Notes: generated from the sequence alone by a model not told the origin. Positions 30,794 to 40,464 are shown, counted from the stretch's first letter. The stretch: 64,000 nucleotides of DNA from Mesorhizobium sp. 113-3-3 (GCF_016756495.1 NZ_AP023243.1:4096501-4160500); one strand, 5' to 3'. Translations and numbers: made by a program.

Positions 30794-31360
30794 GTGCAGA
30801 CCTATGTCGCGCTCCTCTACAGCATCATCCTGGGCGAGGGCCGCCGGGTGGTCATGGCGGACCTCAAGGCGATGGCGGAAGGCCTCGGCTTGAGGAATGT
30901 TCGCACGCTGGTGGCGACCGGCAACCTCGTCTTCGAAGCGCGGACGACCGATAGCGGCAAGCTGGAACAGCGGCTGGAAACGGCCTTCGAAAAAACCTTC
31001 GGCCGCCATGTCGACATTATCGTGCGCAGTGCCGAGGAATGGCTCAAACTTGCCGCCGGCAATCCGTTCCCGGGGGATTCAGCCGAAGCAGGCGACCAGG
31101 TGGCTGTGCGGGTGATGCGCAAACCCGCGCCTGTGGAGGGCGTCGCGGCGCTGCAAGCCTATGCCGCCGAGGACGAAAAGGTATTGCCTTTCGCCGGCGA
31201 CATCTGGGTCGTCTTTTCGCGCGAGAGACCAAGCTCGCGGCTGCTGGCGGCAATGAACCACAAACGCCTCGGCATCGGCACCTCGCGCAACTGGAACACG
31301 GTTCGCAAGCTGGCGGAAATGGTAGGCAGTAGGGCAGTAGGGAAGGGTCGTATTCCCTAA
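30794..31360 (+). CDS. DUF1697 family protein
   Basis: The protein (188 residues from a GTG start) matches the DUF1697 pattern: YVALLYSIILGEGRRVVMADLKAMAEGLGL at the N-terminus, then TLVATGNLVFEA, and near the end RNWNTVRKLAEM. The function of the family is unknown. The C-terminal residues after AEMVG are encoded by a short-sequence repeat (see 31324-31387), so the natural end may once have been elsewhere. It follows pyrG by 25 bases and is convergent with an NCS1 transporter gene. Confidence 0.82.
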   Translation: MQTYVALLYSIILGEGRRVVMADLKAMAEGLGLRNVRTLVATGNLVFEARTTDSGKLEQRLETAFEKTFGRHVDIIVRSAEEWLKLAAGNPFPGDSAEAGDQVAVRVMRKPAPVEGVAALQAYAAEDEKVLPFAGDIWVVFSRERPSSRLLAAMNHKRLGIGTSRNWNTVRKLAEMVGSRAVGKGRIP

Positions 31361-31387
31361 CCCCTACTGCCTACTGCCTACTGCCTA
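31324..31387. repeat. inverted clusters of a tandem 7-8 base unit (GCAGTAGG / CCTACTGC)
   Basis: Two copies of GGCAGTAGG-type sequence (31324-31342) face three copies of CTACTGCC (about 31362-31386) across a short spacer. The arms can fold into a long hairpin between convergent genes, and the left cluster encodes the last residues of the DUF1697 protein. It may serve as a two-way terminator or be a mobile palindromic repeat. Confidence 0.75.
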
Positions 31388-31390
31388 ATT

Positions 31391-32848
31391 TCAAGCCTTT
31401 GCCGTCTTGGCGCCCGCACCCACGGCGGCGGTGCGCAGCACGTAGTAGATGATGCCGGCAATCGCCACGCCGAAGAACCAGCCATAGACGCCCCACCAGG
31501 ACGGCAGCCAGTTGGTGAAGTTCGGCAGGATCGACGAGAAGACGGCACCTATGCCGGCGGCGATGAAGGCGTTGACGTGCCAGCCGCCCTGGAAGCGGAA
31601 CTCGCCATCCTCGCGATACAGCGCCTCGACGTCGACCTCGCCTTTGCGGATCAGATAGTAGTCGACCATCATCACGCCGAAGATCGGCCCCATCGTCGCG
31701 CCGATGATGCCAACGAAATGCGCGGCGCTGCCTTCCCACGGTGCGAAGGGATAAAGCACGAGTGCGATAATTGCCGCGATGTAGCCGCCCTTCTTGAAGT
31801 CGATCTGACGCGGGAAGACGTTGGAGAAGTCGAAGGCCGGCGAGACGAAGTTGGCGACGACGTTGATGCCGAGCGTGGCAACCGCGAAGGTCAGGGCGGC
31901 GAGTGCCGCCAGGAACCAGCTGTCGAACTTGGCCGAGATCTGGTCGGGGTGCAGCAGCACTTCGTGATAGACGTCATAGGCGGCAATGGTGGTGACGCCG
32001 GCGACGAGCGAGAACAGGATCAGATTGACGGGCAAGCCCCAGATGTTGCCCTTGCGCAGCGCGGCCTTGTCCGGCGCGTAGCGGGCGAAATCGCAGAAAT
32101 TGAGATAGAGCGCGGAGAAATAGGTCACCCAGATCGCCGCGACCCCGAAGAGTGCCGTCCACGAGCCGGGGTCTCCCGGAATGCCGGCATCGGCGGTCTT
32201 TTCGCGCAGCACGTCCATCGGGATGTCGCTGGTGAAGGCGAAACTCCCAGATTTGACGCAGAGATAGATGGCCAGGAGCAGCATCATCACCCAGACCGCA
32301 GGACCAGCCCAGTCCTGGAAGCGGCGCACCGTTTCCATGCCCTTCTGGATGATCAGCAGTTGCAGCGCCCAGATGATGACGAAGCAGATCACTTCCAGCG
32401 TGGAATGGCCGAGAAGATGAGAGGTCTTGTTGAATTCGTCGAACCATTGCAGGCGGGTGAGCAATGCCACGATGGCGCCGGAGGCGGCGGCCGTCTGCGC
32501 GCCGTACCAGAAGCAGGCGACGATGGCGCGCACCAGGGCCGGGATGTTGGCGCCCCAGATACCGAAGGAGGCGCGCGCGAGCACGGGGTAGGGCACGCCG
32601 GTCTTCACGCCGGCATAGCCGACCATGTTCATCAGCGCGTAGATGATCAGCGAGCCGATGCCGATGGCGACGATGAAATTGACGAAGCCGCCGCAGAACA
32701 GGAACAGGCTGGCGGCGAGATAGTAGCCCCACAGGCTGTGGACGTCCGATGTCCAGACGTTGAAGATCGAGAACGGTCCCCAGTTTCGAACCTTGGCCGG
32801 AGCGAGATCCTCGTTGTACAGGTCAGGCGAAGCGCCTTGTATGGTCAC
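31391..32848 (-). CDS. NCS1 family nucleobase/allantoin-type permease
   Basis: This 485-residue inner-membrane protein with about 12 hydrophobic segments belongs to the nucleobase:cation symporter-1 family (Mhp1/allantoin/uracil/cytosine/thiamine permeases). NWGPFSIFNVWTSDVHSLWGYYLAA in the first helix and GANIPALVRAIVACFWYGAQTA in the third are diagnostic. The GTG at 32848, about 6 bases after GGGGAGG on its strand, is the best start; the open frame continues to 32932. No purine or pyrimidine catabolic genes are nearby, so the substrate is unknown. The LysR gene upstream on the same strand may or may not control it. Confidence 0.88.
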   Translation of the reverse strand: MTIQGASPDLYNEDLAPAKVRNWGPFSIFNVWTSDVHSLWGYYLAASLFLFCGGFVNFIVAIGIGSLIIYALMNMVGYAGVKTGVPYPVLARASFGIWGANIPALVRAIVACFWYGAQTAAASGAIVALLTRLQWFDEFNKTSHLLGHSTLEVICFVIIWALQLLIIQKGMETVRRFQDWAGPAVWVMMLLLAIYLCVKSGSFAFTSDIPMDVLREKTADAGIPGDPGSWTALFGVAAIWVTYFSALYLNFCDFARYAPDKAALRKGNIWGLPVNLILFSLVAGVTTIAAYDVYHEVLLHPDQISAKFDSWFLAALAALTFAVATLGINVVANFVSPAFDFSNVFPRQIDFKKGGYIAAIIALVLYPFAPWEGSAAHFVGIIGATMGPIFGVMMVDYYLIRKGEVDVEALYREDGEFRFQGGWHVNAFIAAGIGAVFSSILPNFTNWLPSWWGVYGWFFGVAIAGIIYYVLRTAAVGAGAKTAKA

Positions 32849-33043
32849 TGCAATGTCCTCCCCTTGATTGGCCGCGCGCCTCCACGCGATGGCCGTGCAG
32901 GTTAAGCCTGACGCTGGGGAACCGACAAGCAATCCATTTGCCGGCTTTGGCCTTAAAGATATTCAATGCGAACCGAGATTATCGGGGGCGCGCAATGGTG
33001 GGCCGCGGTTGAACCGGCAGGGCGGTGATTCGGAATTCAACCG

Positions 33044-33147
33044 CCTAAAGCGCGTCGCGTTGGTACGGATTCTGGCGACGCGCTTTAGGTTTTTGTTTCA
33101 TGCATGTCATTCTCCCAAAACCGAAGTCACTTTTGGGCGACATGCAT
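33044..33147. repeat. RIME-like rhizobial intergenic element with two palindromes
   Basis: Palindrome 1 has exact 15-base arms, CCTAAAGCGCGTCGC (33044-33058) and GCGACGCGCTTTAGG (33075-33089), followed by TTTTTGTTT. Palindrome 2 pairs ATGCATGTC (33100-33108) with GACATGCAT (33139-33147) and inner CCCAAAA with TTTTGGG. The size near 104 bp and the two large palindromes match the RIME repeats described in rhizobia. The element ends at the LysR stop codon. Confidence 0.8.
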
Positions 33148-34049
33148 TAGGCGATAGCCATGACCCGCTTGTGGTCCTCGACTTCCGACAACAGCCAGTC
33201 CTGAAACAGGCCGGTGCCCGGCTTGTTGCCGATGCTTCGGCGCTGATGCAGGTAGATGCCGGCCGGATAGGTATGACGGGCCTGAAACGGCGCGACGAGC
33301 TTGCCTTGCTGCAGAAAATCCTGCGCCATCATCGTGTCGGCAAGCGCTATTCCGGCGCCATTGATCGCCTCGCGCATGATCAGCGTGCAATCATCCAGCG
33401 TCGTGCTGGATTTCGGCGTCGTATCCGAAACGCCTTCCTGCTCCAGCCATCGTCTCCATCTCATGCTCTCGCATTCATGGATCAGATGATGGTTGACCAG
33501 ATCGGCGGGCGATCGCAGCGGCACGGGGCCATCGAGCAGCGAGGGCGCACAGACCGGCGTCAGGACCAGCGGGATCAGCAGCGTCAGAGCCGGGCCGGCC
33601 TTGTAGACGAACTCGTCGACAATGGCCAAATCGAAGTTGGCGCGCTTGCCTGAGGTCGAGATCTCCAGTTCCACGGCCGGATGCAGCCGGCGAAAATTCG
33701 GCAACCGGTCCGCCAGCCAAAGGTTCAGGACCGCCGGGACGCACAAGACCCGGACACGTTGGGTCCTGCCGTGGCTCGGGCTGTTGGCAAGGCTGACGTC
33801 GTCGGTGGCGCGCCAGATGGCCTCGAACGCTTCGGAAAGGCTGCGCGCATAGTAGGAGCCCCGGATGGTCGGCGTTATTTGGCGAAAGCCCCGCTCGAAC
33901 AAATCCTGGCCGAGATTCTTTTCAAGCGCGCGGATGTGGCGGCTCACGGCGGAGGGTGTGAGGTGCAATTCCTCGGCCGCATCTTTCACGCTGCCGAGAC
34001 GTGCGGCGGCCTCGAAAGCGCGCATGCCATTGAGTGAGGGTAGGGCCAT
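33147..34049 (-). CDS. LysR-family transcriptional regulator (GcvA-like)
   Basis: The 300-residue protein has the LysR winged helix (LPSLNGMRAFEAAARLGSVKDAAEELHLTPSAVSRHIRALE, about residues 3-60) and a periplasmic-binding-like effector domain (about 90-290). The N-terminus is of the GcvA subgroup. The frame is open to 34145, but the ATG at 34049 gives the family start. It diverges from the peptide-utilisation operon, the typical layout for a LysR protein controlling its neighbour. The last codon abuts a RIME-like repeat. Confidence 0.88.
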   Translation of the reverse strand: MALPSLNGMRAFEAAARLGSVKDAAEELHLTPSAVSRHIRALEKNLGQDLFERGFRQITPTIRGSYYARSLSEAFEAIWRATDDVSLANSPSHGRTQRVRVLCVPAVLNLWLADRLPNFRRLHPAVELEISTSGKRANFDLAIVDEFVYKAGPALTLLIPLVLTPVCAPSLLDGPVPLRSPADLVNHHLIHECESMRWRRWLEQEGVSDTTPKSSTTLDDCTLIMREAINGAGIALADTMMAQDFLQQGKLVAPFQARHTYPAGIYLHQRRSIGNKPGTGLFQDWLLSEVEDHKRVMAIA

Positions 34050-34063
34050 TGGCCGATCATGAA

Positions 34064-34089
34064 TTGTCAGTTGAGTTTTTGTCAATCGA
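34064..34089. promoter_or_regulatory. direct repeats in the lysR / peptide operon divergent region
   Basis: TTGTCAGTTGA (34064-34074) and TTGTCAATCGA (34079-34089) start 15 bases apart, 15-40 bases before the LysR start. They could be a LysR binding site for autoregulation and for control of the aminopeptidase operon. The evidence is only repetition and position. Confidence 0.35.
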
Positions 34090-34305
34090 CTTGGGCAAAA
34101 TTGGCGTTTGATCGCTTGCCCCGTTCGGGGATACCCAAAAGGCAAGAGCGATCAAGTCGCCATCAGAAAACGATTATTTGGGGCCTCCGGCACCATTCCA
34201 CCAACGGCAGGGGCCCGTAACAGGGCTTCCGCGGTTGGCGGGCGAAGCTTTGCGCTCACGCTGCGCCGAGGCCGGAGTCATCTGCAAGTGGGAGAATGCC
34301 AGCCT

Positions 34306-35814
34306 ATGCCTCAATCGCCAGTGCCGGTCTTTGAAGCGGCGGACGAGATTTCCGCGGAAACCTCGGTCGTCGTGATCCTGCAAACTGCTCAGACAGGCTT
34401 TGGCCTGCGGGCGGCGGCACTGGACGCTGAGATGGGCGGAATCCTCTCTCGTGCCTGCTCCGAACCGGCCACCCTGGCCGAATCCGGCACCTGCATCGAT
34501 CTCATCGCCCCGCAAGGCGTATCGGCCCGGCGAGTGATCGTCCTGGCCCTGGGCAAAGCCGAGGCTGTCAGCGCCCTGTCCCTGACGCGCGCCGGTGGTT
34601 TGCTTGCCGCGCATCTGGAAGGCAAATGGGAATGCGCGGCCACACTTGTCCTCGACCCGATCGCCGGCGTCGACCTGCCGGCAGCCGAGATCCTGGCGCG
34701 CGTCGCGCTGGGCATGCGGCTGCGGCGCTACCGTTTCGACATGCGCAACCGGCGGCAAGGGGCGGGAGCGGACCGGACGTTGCGGGTACAACTGGTAGGA
34801 GCAAGCAGCGTAGAGTTGACCCCGGCACTGGCGCGGATCAACGCCATCGCCGATGGCGTCGAATATGCGCGCACGCTGGTCAACCTGCCGCCGAACCATC
34901 TCCATCCCGACAATTTCCACGATCATCTGGAGCCGCTGCGCGAAGCCGGCATAGATGTCGAGATACTCGATCCGTCGCGATTGAAGGAACTCGGCATGAA
35001 CGCGATCCTGGCCGTGGGCTCCGGGTCGGTGCGGCCGCCGCGCGTGGCTGTGCTGCGCTATCGCGGCAAGGGCGCCCCTTCCCAACCGATGGCTTTCGTC
35101 GGCAAGGGCGTGTGCTTTGACTCCGGCGGCCTTTGTATCAAGCGCGGCGAGCAGATGTTCGACATGAAGGCCGATATGGGGGGCGCGGCCGCCGTGGTCG
35201 GTCTGCTGATCGCGCTCGCCCGGCAAGGCAGCCCGGTACACGCCGTCGGCGTGCTGGGCATTGCCGAGAACATGCCGTCCGGCACCGCGCTCAAGCCGCG
35301 CGACATCATCACCACGGCGTCGGGACAGACGGTCGAGGTGTTCGACACGGACGCGGAGGGGCGCCTGATCCTGGCCGACTGCCTCTACTACGCCGCCTCG
35401 CGCTTCAACCCCTCGGTGATCGTCGATCTGGCGACGCTGACCTATTCGGTGATGCGCGGCCTCGGCTCGGTGTTCGCCGGTCTTTTCAGCACGGACGATG
35501 CCATCGCGTCGCAGATGATCGCTGCGGGGGAAAGGGTCGGCGAGCGGTTCTGGCAGCTGCCGCTCGACAAAGCCTATGACGAAGGCTTGCAGTCGCCCTT
35601 CGCCGATATCCGGCACCACGCCAAGGACATGGAAGACGGCGACGCGCCTTACGCCGCGGCGTTCCTGCGCCATTTCACCGAGAATCGTCCCTGGGTGCAT
35701 CTCGATATCGCCGGCAAGGAAATGGCCGACGCGGATCGGCCGCTCGGCCGCGAAGGCGCCACGGCGTTCGGTGTGCAGATGCTGGAAGAGTGGGTGCAGG
35801 CCAGGGTGAACTAG
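34306..35814 (+). CDS. M17 family leucyl aminopeptidase
   Basis: This di-zinc aminopeptidase of 502 residues removes N-terminal residues from peptides in the cytoplasm. Metal and active-site motifs are GKGVCFDSGGLCIK, DMKADMGGAAAV and VFDTDAEGRLILADCLYYA. The usual NTDAEGRL is DTDAEGRL here, a change in a residue that is not a metal ligand. The N-terminal macro-like domain occupies about residues 1-165. The ATG at 34306 is preceded by GGGAGA; the open frame from 34108 has no good start. It is the first gene of an operon that also encodes proline iminopeptidase and an oligopeptide importer, so it likely digests imported peptides. Confidence 0.9.
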   Translation: MPQSPVPVFEAADEISAETSVVVILQTAQTGFGLRAAALDAEMGGILSRACSEPATLAESGTCIDLIAPQGVSARRVIVLALGKAEAVSALSLTRAGGLLAAHLEGKWECAATLVLDPIAGVDLPAAEILARVALGMRLRRYRFDMRNRRQGAGADRTLRVQLVGASSVELTPALARINAIADGVEYARTLVNLPPNHLHPDNFHDHLEPLREAGIDVEILDPSRLKELGMNAILAVGSGSVRPPRVAVLRYRGKGAPSQPMAFVGKGVCFDSGGLCIKRGEQMFDMKADMGGAAAVVGLLIALARQGSPVHAVGVLGIAENMPSGTALKPRDIITTASGQTVEVFDTDAEGRLILADCLYYAASRFNPSVIVDLATLTYSVMRGLGSVFAGLFSTDDAIASQMIAAGERVGERFWQLPLDKAYDEGLQSPFADIRHHAKDMEDGDAPYAAAFLRHFTENRPWVHLDIAGKEMADADRPLGREGATAFGVQMLEEWVQARVN

Positions 35815-35868
35815 CCGCCTGCTGTCAGGACAACAACGAGATGCGCTCAAACGGGATGGGAAATCGGA

Positions 35869-36774
35869 ATGTCGTCTGAGATTAAGGGCAGGGAAGGGCG
35901 CGCTACCTTCGGCGGCTACGAAACCTGGTATCGCGTCTCCGGCGACCTTGGCGCCGACAAGGCCCCGGTGGTGATCCTGCATGGCGGGCCGGGGGCCGCC
36001 CACAACTATGTCGATGCCTACAAGCTTCTCGCCCGACGGGGCCGTGCCGTCATCCACTACGACCAGTTGGGCTGCGGCAACTCCACTTTGCTGCCGGAGA
36101 AGGGTGCCGATTTCTGGACACCCCGGCTCTTCATCGACGAGCTTGAAAACCTCGTCGATCATCTCGGTATCCGCGCGGGCTTCCATGTGCTCGGCCAAAG
36201 CTGGGGCGGCATGCTGGGCGCCGAATATGGGGTCACACGGCCGAAAGGGTTGAAGTCCCTGACCATCGCCAACTCACCGGCTTCCATGAAGCTGTGGGTC
36301 GAAGAGGCCAACCGGTTGCGCGCCGACTTGCCTGAGGATGTGCAGGAGACGCTGACCCGGCACGAACAGGCGGGCACGACGGAAGATCCAGCCTACCAGG
36401 AAGCCACGATGCGGTTCTACGAGCGGCATGTCTGCCGGGTCGTGCCGTTCCCACCGGAGGTGACGGAAACCTTCGCCCAGGTCGCGCGCAACCCGACCGT
36501 CTATCATCTGATGAACGGGCCAAACGAGTTCCATGTCATCGGAACGCTGAAGAATTGGAGCATCATCGACCGGCTGCCGGCCATCGATGTTCCCACGCTG
36601 ATCATCTCCGGACGTTATGACGAGGCCACGCCCGCGACCGTGCAACCCTACAAGGACGGCATCAAGGGATCGCGTTGGGAGATATTCGAGCATTCCAGCC
36701 ACATGCCGCATGTCGAGGAGCAAGAGGCGTGCATGCGGGTGGTGGGCGACTTCCTGGACGACAACGACAACTGA
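35869..36774 (+). CDS. proline iminopeptidase (S33 family)
   Basis: This 301-residue alpha/beta hydrolase is of the prolyl aminopeptidase type, which releases N-terminal proline from peptides. [12 protein letters not shown] is the HGGPG oxyanion motif, GQSWGGMLG the nucleophile Ser elbow, [10 protein letters not shown] carries the Asp, and [12 protein letters not shown] the His. Some relatives act on L-amino acid amides or leucyl peptides. It lies between the M17 peptidase and a peptide-binding protein, so a role in using proline-containing peptides is likely. Confidence 0.88.
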   Translation: MSSEIKGREGRATFGGYETWYRVSGDLGADKAPVVILHGGPGAAHNYVDAYKLLARRGRAVIHYDQLGCGNSTLLPEKGADFWTPRLFIDELENLVDHLGIRAGFHVLGQSWGGMLGAEYGVTRPKGLKSLTIANSPASMKLWVEEANRLRADLPEDVQETLTRHEQAGTTEDPAYQEATMRFYERHVCRVVPFPPEVTETFAQVARNPTVYHLMNGPNEFHVIGTLKNWSIIDRLPAIDVPTLIISGRYDEATPATVQPYKDGIKGSRWEIFEHSSHMPHVEEQEACMRVVGDFLDDNDN

Positions 36775-36792
36775 GAAAAGGGGAACTAAAAC

Positions 36793-38454
36793 ATGAAGAA
36801 ACTGCTTTTGGCGGCATCGGCCGCCGCATTGCTGGCCGGTGCGTGGCTCGCTCCGGCACAGGCCGAATACCTCAAGGAGCACCGAGGCGGTACCATCCGC
36901 CTTCTGGCCCGCTCCGCGGCGGGAACGCTCGATCCGCACATCAACTACACCGACCAGGGCTGGCAGATGTACCAGCCGATCTATGACGGCCTGGTGGCCT
37001 TCCGCAAGGCCGAGGGCATGGACGGCTTCACCGTCGTGCCCGATCTGGCCGAGGCGCTGCCTGCGGTTACGAATGACGGCAAGACGTTCACCTTCAAGCT
37101 GCGCAAGGGCATCAAGTTCTCCAACGGCCAGGAGCTTGGCGTGAAGGACGTCGTCGCCTCCTTCCAGCGCATCTTCAAGGTTTCCGGGCCGACTTCCGGC
37201 ACCTTCTATGCCGGCATCGTCGGCGCCGACAAATGCCTTGCCGACACCAAGAACTGCACGCTGGAAGGCGGCGTTGTCGGCGATGAAGCGGCCGGCACCA
37301 TCACCCTCAATCTCACCAAGCCCGACGCCGAGATCCTCTACAAGCTTGCCTTGCCGCATGCCGTGGTGCTGCCGGCGGATACACCCGCCGAAGACATGGG
37401 CTCCAAGCCCATTCCCAGCACCGGCGCCTACATGATCTCCGCCTTCGATCCCAACAAGGGCATGACGGTTTCCCGCAATCCGAACTTCAAGCAGTGGAGC
37501 GAGGAAGCGCAGCCGGACGGTTACCCGGATGTCGTACAATATGATTTCGGCCTGTCCGAGGAAGCGGCCGTTACCGCGATCCAGAACGGCGAAGCGGACT
37601 GGATGTTCGACGCGCTGCCGAGCGACCGCCTGGGCGAACTTGGCAGCAAGTCCATGGATCAGCTGCACATCTCGCCGCTTTCGGCGTGGTGGTATGCGCC
37701 GCTGAACAACCGTCTGGCACCCTTCGACAACGAAAAGGCGCGCCAGGCCGTTGCCTATGCGATCGACCGCAACACGCTGGTCAAGCTGTTCGGGGGCAAG
37801 GTGCTCGCCTCGCCGGTCTGCCAGGTCCTGCCGCCGGATTTCCCCGGCCATGAAGACTACTGCCCCTTCACCAAGAACCCCGGCGCCAAATGGTCAGCGC
37901 CCGATCTCGACAAGGCAAAGCAGCTCGTCGAGGAATCCGGCACCAAGGGCCAGAAGGTGACCATTATCGTCGAAGACACCGCCATTTCACGGTCGATCGG
38001 CGTCTATCTGCAGAGCGTGCTGACCACCATCGGCTATGTCGCCGACGTCAAGCCGATCTCGTCCAACATCCAGTTCACCTACATCCAGAACACCAACAAC
38101 AAGGTGCAGATGTCCGTTACCCAGTGGTACAAGGACTATCCCGCGGCCTCGGATTTCCTGAACATCCTGTTCAGCTGCGCCTCCTTCCGTGAAGGTTCGG
38201 ATGCGTCGATCAACATCGCCGGCTTCTGCGACAAGGACATCGACGCCAAGATGCAGAAGGCGCTGGACCTCGGCGTCACCGACCAGAAGGCCGCCGACAA
38301 GATGTGGGCCGAAATCGACAGAGAGGTCACGGACAAGGCACCGGCCGTCGGCCTCTTCACCCCGAAGCGGCTTGACTTCGTCAGCAAACGGGTCGGCAAT
38401 TTCAAGTTCAACCGGCAGTTCAACTGGATGATCACCCAGTCCTGGGTGCAGTAA
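36793..38454 (+). CDS. peptide ABC transporter substrate-binding protein (SBP_bac_5)
   Basis: This 553-residue periplasmic protein has a clear signal peptide (KKLLLAASAAALLAGAWLAPAQAE, cleaved near residue 24) and the long three-domain family 5 binding fold. VPDLAEALPAVTNDGKTFTF and ARQAVAYAIDRNTLVKLFGG are typical. The family binds oligopeptides, dipeptides or other compounds. A ribosome site AAAGGGGAAC precedes the ATG. Neighbouring peptidases argue for peptides. Confidence 0.9.
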   Translation: MKKLLLAASAAALLAGAWLAPAQAEYLKEHRGGTIRLLARSAAGTLDPHINYTDQGWQMYQPIYDGLVAFRKAEGMDGFTVVPDLAEALPAVTNDGKTFTFKLRKGIKFSNGQELGVKDVVASFQRIFKVSGPTSGTFYAGIVGADKCLADTKNCTLEGGVVGDEAAGTITLNLTKPDAEILYKLALPHAVVLPADTPAEDMGSKPIPSTGAYMISAFDPNKGMTVSRNPNFKQWSEEAQPDGYPDVVQYDFGLSEEAAVTAIQNGEADWMFDALPSDRLGELGSKSMDQLHISPLSAWWYAPLNNRLAPFDNEKARQAVAYAIDRNTLVKLFGGKVLASPVCQVLPPDFPGHEDYCPFTKNPGAKWSAPDLDKAKQLVEESGTKGQKVTIIVEDTAISRSIGVYLQSVLTTIGYVADVKPISSNIQFTYIQNTNNKVQMSVTQWYKDYPAASDFLNILFSCASFREGSDASINIAGFCDKDIDAKMQKALDLGVTDQKAADKMWAEIDREVTDKAPAVGLFTPKRLDFVSKRVGNFKFNRQFNWMITQSWVQ

Positions 38455-38476
38455 CGAGCTGCGGAGGGACACGTCC

Positions 38477-39493
38477 GTGTCGAACCAAGCCATCGCCATG
38501 CCGCGCAGGACGCGAGGGCCCTGGGCCATCGCGTTTGCCAAGCTGGCAAGGGACAGGGCTGCCATGGCATCCCTGGCCGTGTTCCTCCTCATCGTGCTCG
38601 CCTGCCTCAGCGCGCCTCTCTACGCGCAATGGGCAGGCGTCGACCCGTTCGCCTCGACGCTCGACGCCGTCATCCAGATCGACGGCGCCGACGTCCCGGT
38701 GATGGAACAATCGACGGAAGGGCTCGGGCTCGGCTACACGCCGCTCGGGCCCACATGGCGGCTCGGCAATTATTTCCTCGGCGCCGACAGCCAGGGGCGC
38801 GATGTCATGGCCCGGATGCTCTATGGCGGGCTGAGCTCGCTGCTGATCTCCGCGGCGGCCACCATCTTCACGCTGATCATCGGCACGGCGGCGGGATTGA
38901 TCGCCGGCTATTTCGGCGGCATCACCGACACGGTGCTGTCGCGCTTGCTGGATGTGCTGTGGGCGTTCCCGATCTATCTGCTGGCGATTTCGCTTTCCAT
39001 CGTCACCATCGCGCAAGGCATCAGGATCGGGCCGATCGATATCGAGTCCGGCAGTCTGTGGTTGCCGGTCATCATCATCGGCATCGTCTACGTGCCCTAT
39101 GTGGCGCGCCCGATACGCGGGCAGGTGCTGTCGCTGCGCCACAGCGAATTCGTGCTGGCCGCGATCAATCTCGGCGTGCCGGGATGGCGCATCCTGTGGC
39201 GCGATATCCTGCCCAACATCACCACCACGCTCATCGTCTTCGTGCCGCTAATGATGGCGCTGAACATGCTGACAGAATCGGCACTTTCCTTCCTGTCGAT
39301 CGGCGTGCAGCCGCCGGCGGCAAGCTGGGGCACCATCATCCAGGACGGACAAGCTCTGCTTTATACCAGGCCGCTGGTGGCGCTGGTGCCGGGCCTGGCG
39401 ATCGCGGTTTCGGTCATGGCGCTCAATGTCTTCGGCGACGGCCTGCGCGACGCGCTCGACCCGCGCTCCAAGGTTCGATTGGGGCGCGACTGA
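38477..39493 (+). CDS. peptide ABC transporter permease, OppC/DppC type
   Basis: This 338-residue inner-membrane permease has about six membrane segments and an N-terminal OppC_N segment (LARDRAAMASLAVFLLIVLACL). A long periplasmic loop after the first helix (about residues 50-110) includes GADSQGRDVMARMLYGGLSSL, a family signature. The coupling-loop EAA motif is around SLRHSEFVLAAINLGVPGWRIL. The start is a GTG 9 bases after GGAGGG. Its stop overlaps the next permease start (TGATG). The C-type permease comes before the B-type, the reverse of the E. coli opp order. Confidence 0.9.
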   Translation: MSNQAIAMPRRTRGPWAIAFAKLARDRAAMASLAVFLLIVLACLSAPLYAQWAGVDPFASTLDAVIQIDGADVPVMEQSTEGLGLGYTPLGPTWRLGNYFLGADSQGRDVMARMLYGGLSSLLISAAATIFTLIIGTAAGLIAGYFGGITDTVLSRLLDVLWAFPIYLLAISLSIVTIAQGIRIGPIDIESGSLWLPVIIIGIVYVPYVARPIRGQVLSLRHSEFVLAAINLGVPGWRILWRDILPNITTTLIVFVPLMMALNMLTESALSFLSIGVQPPAASWGTIIQDGQALLYTRPLVALVPGLAIAVSVMALNVFGDGLRDALDPRSKVRLGRD

Positions 39494-40460
39494 TGCTTTA
39501 CGCCATCCTGCGCCGTTTCGGTCAGATGCTGTTCGTCATGTTCGGCATCTCGGTCATCGTCTTCCTGATCTTCTTCGCGACGCCGGGCGCCGACCCGGCG
39601 GCGCGTATCGCCGGCCGCAATGCATCGCCCGAAGTGCTGGAAGCGGTGCGTCACAATTTTGGCTTCGACCGGCCGCTCTACGTGCAATATGTGAAGATGA
39701 TGGAGAAGATCTTCGTCACCGGCGACCTGACCTCCTTCGTCAATCGCGGCTGGAAGGTGGTGCCGGCGGTCATGGATTCCATCCCCGTCACGCTGTCTTT
39801 GGTGTTCGGAGCGGCGATCCTGTGGGTGGTCGTCTCCATCATCATCGGCATCGTCGCCGCCGCCACGCGCGACAGCTGGCTGGACAAGCTTCTGATGGCG
39901 CTCGGGCTGCTCGGCATTTCCATGCCGGTCTACTGGCTGGGCGAGGTGATGAACCTGATCACCCAGAGCCGCTACCATGACAGCTGGGCGTTCTCCTGGG
40001 TGCCGCCGCTCGGCTACAAGAGTTTCTCCGACGATCCCAAAGGCTGGTTCCTGACCCTGATCATACCGTGGATCACCCTGGCCATCCTGTACATCGGCAT
40101 TTACGGGCGCGTGCTGCGCGCGGCCATCATCGAATCCCTGCAGGAAGACTTTATCCGCACCGCTCGCGCCAAGGGCCTGTCGGAGACGCGCATCCTGCTG
40201 CGCCATGCCTTGCGCACGTCGCTCATTGCGTTCGTCACCTTGTTCGGTCTCGACTTCGGCGCGCTGGTGGGGGGCTCAGCGTTGCTGACCGAAGTGGTGT
40301 TCGGGTTGCACGGCATCGGCAAGCTCACCTATGACGCATTGCAGAACCTCGACCTGCCGATGATCATGGCAACGGTGATGTATGCGTCCATGTTCGTGGT
40401 CATCGCCAACGCGGTCGTCGACTTCGTCTACATCCTTCTCGATCCGCGCCTGAGGACATC

Positions 40461-40464
<4 letters not shown>
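39493..40464 (+). CDS. peptide ABC transporter permease, OppB/DppB type
   Basis: This 323-residue permease begins MLYAILRRFGQMLFVMFGISVIVF, the classic OppB N-terminal helix, followed by FATPGADPAARIAG and about five more membrane segments. The coupling helix is ESLQEDFIRTARAKGLSETRILLRHALR. The same frame is open as far back as 38629, but that part is antisense-like shadow coding; the ATG at 39493 overlaps the previous stop by one base. It overlaps the ATPase gene by 4 bases. Confidence 0.92.

Noticed and set aside
34174..36198. Minus-strand open frame of 674 codons opposite the aminopeptidase and proline iminopeptidase
   Set aside because: His/Arg/Asp-rich shadow translation; both plus-strand genes are well supported.
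38629..39492. 5' extension of the OppB-like frame
   Set aside because: The extension overlaps oppC in another frame and reads Arg/His-rich; the real start at 39493 begins with the OppB helix and overlaps the oppC stop.
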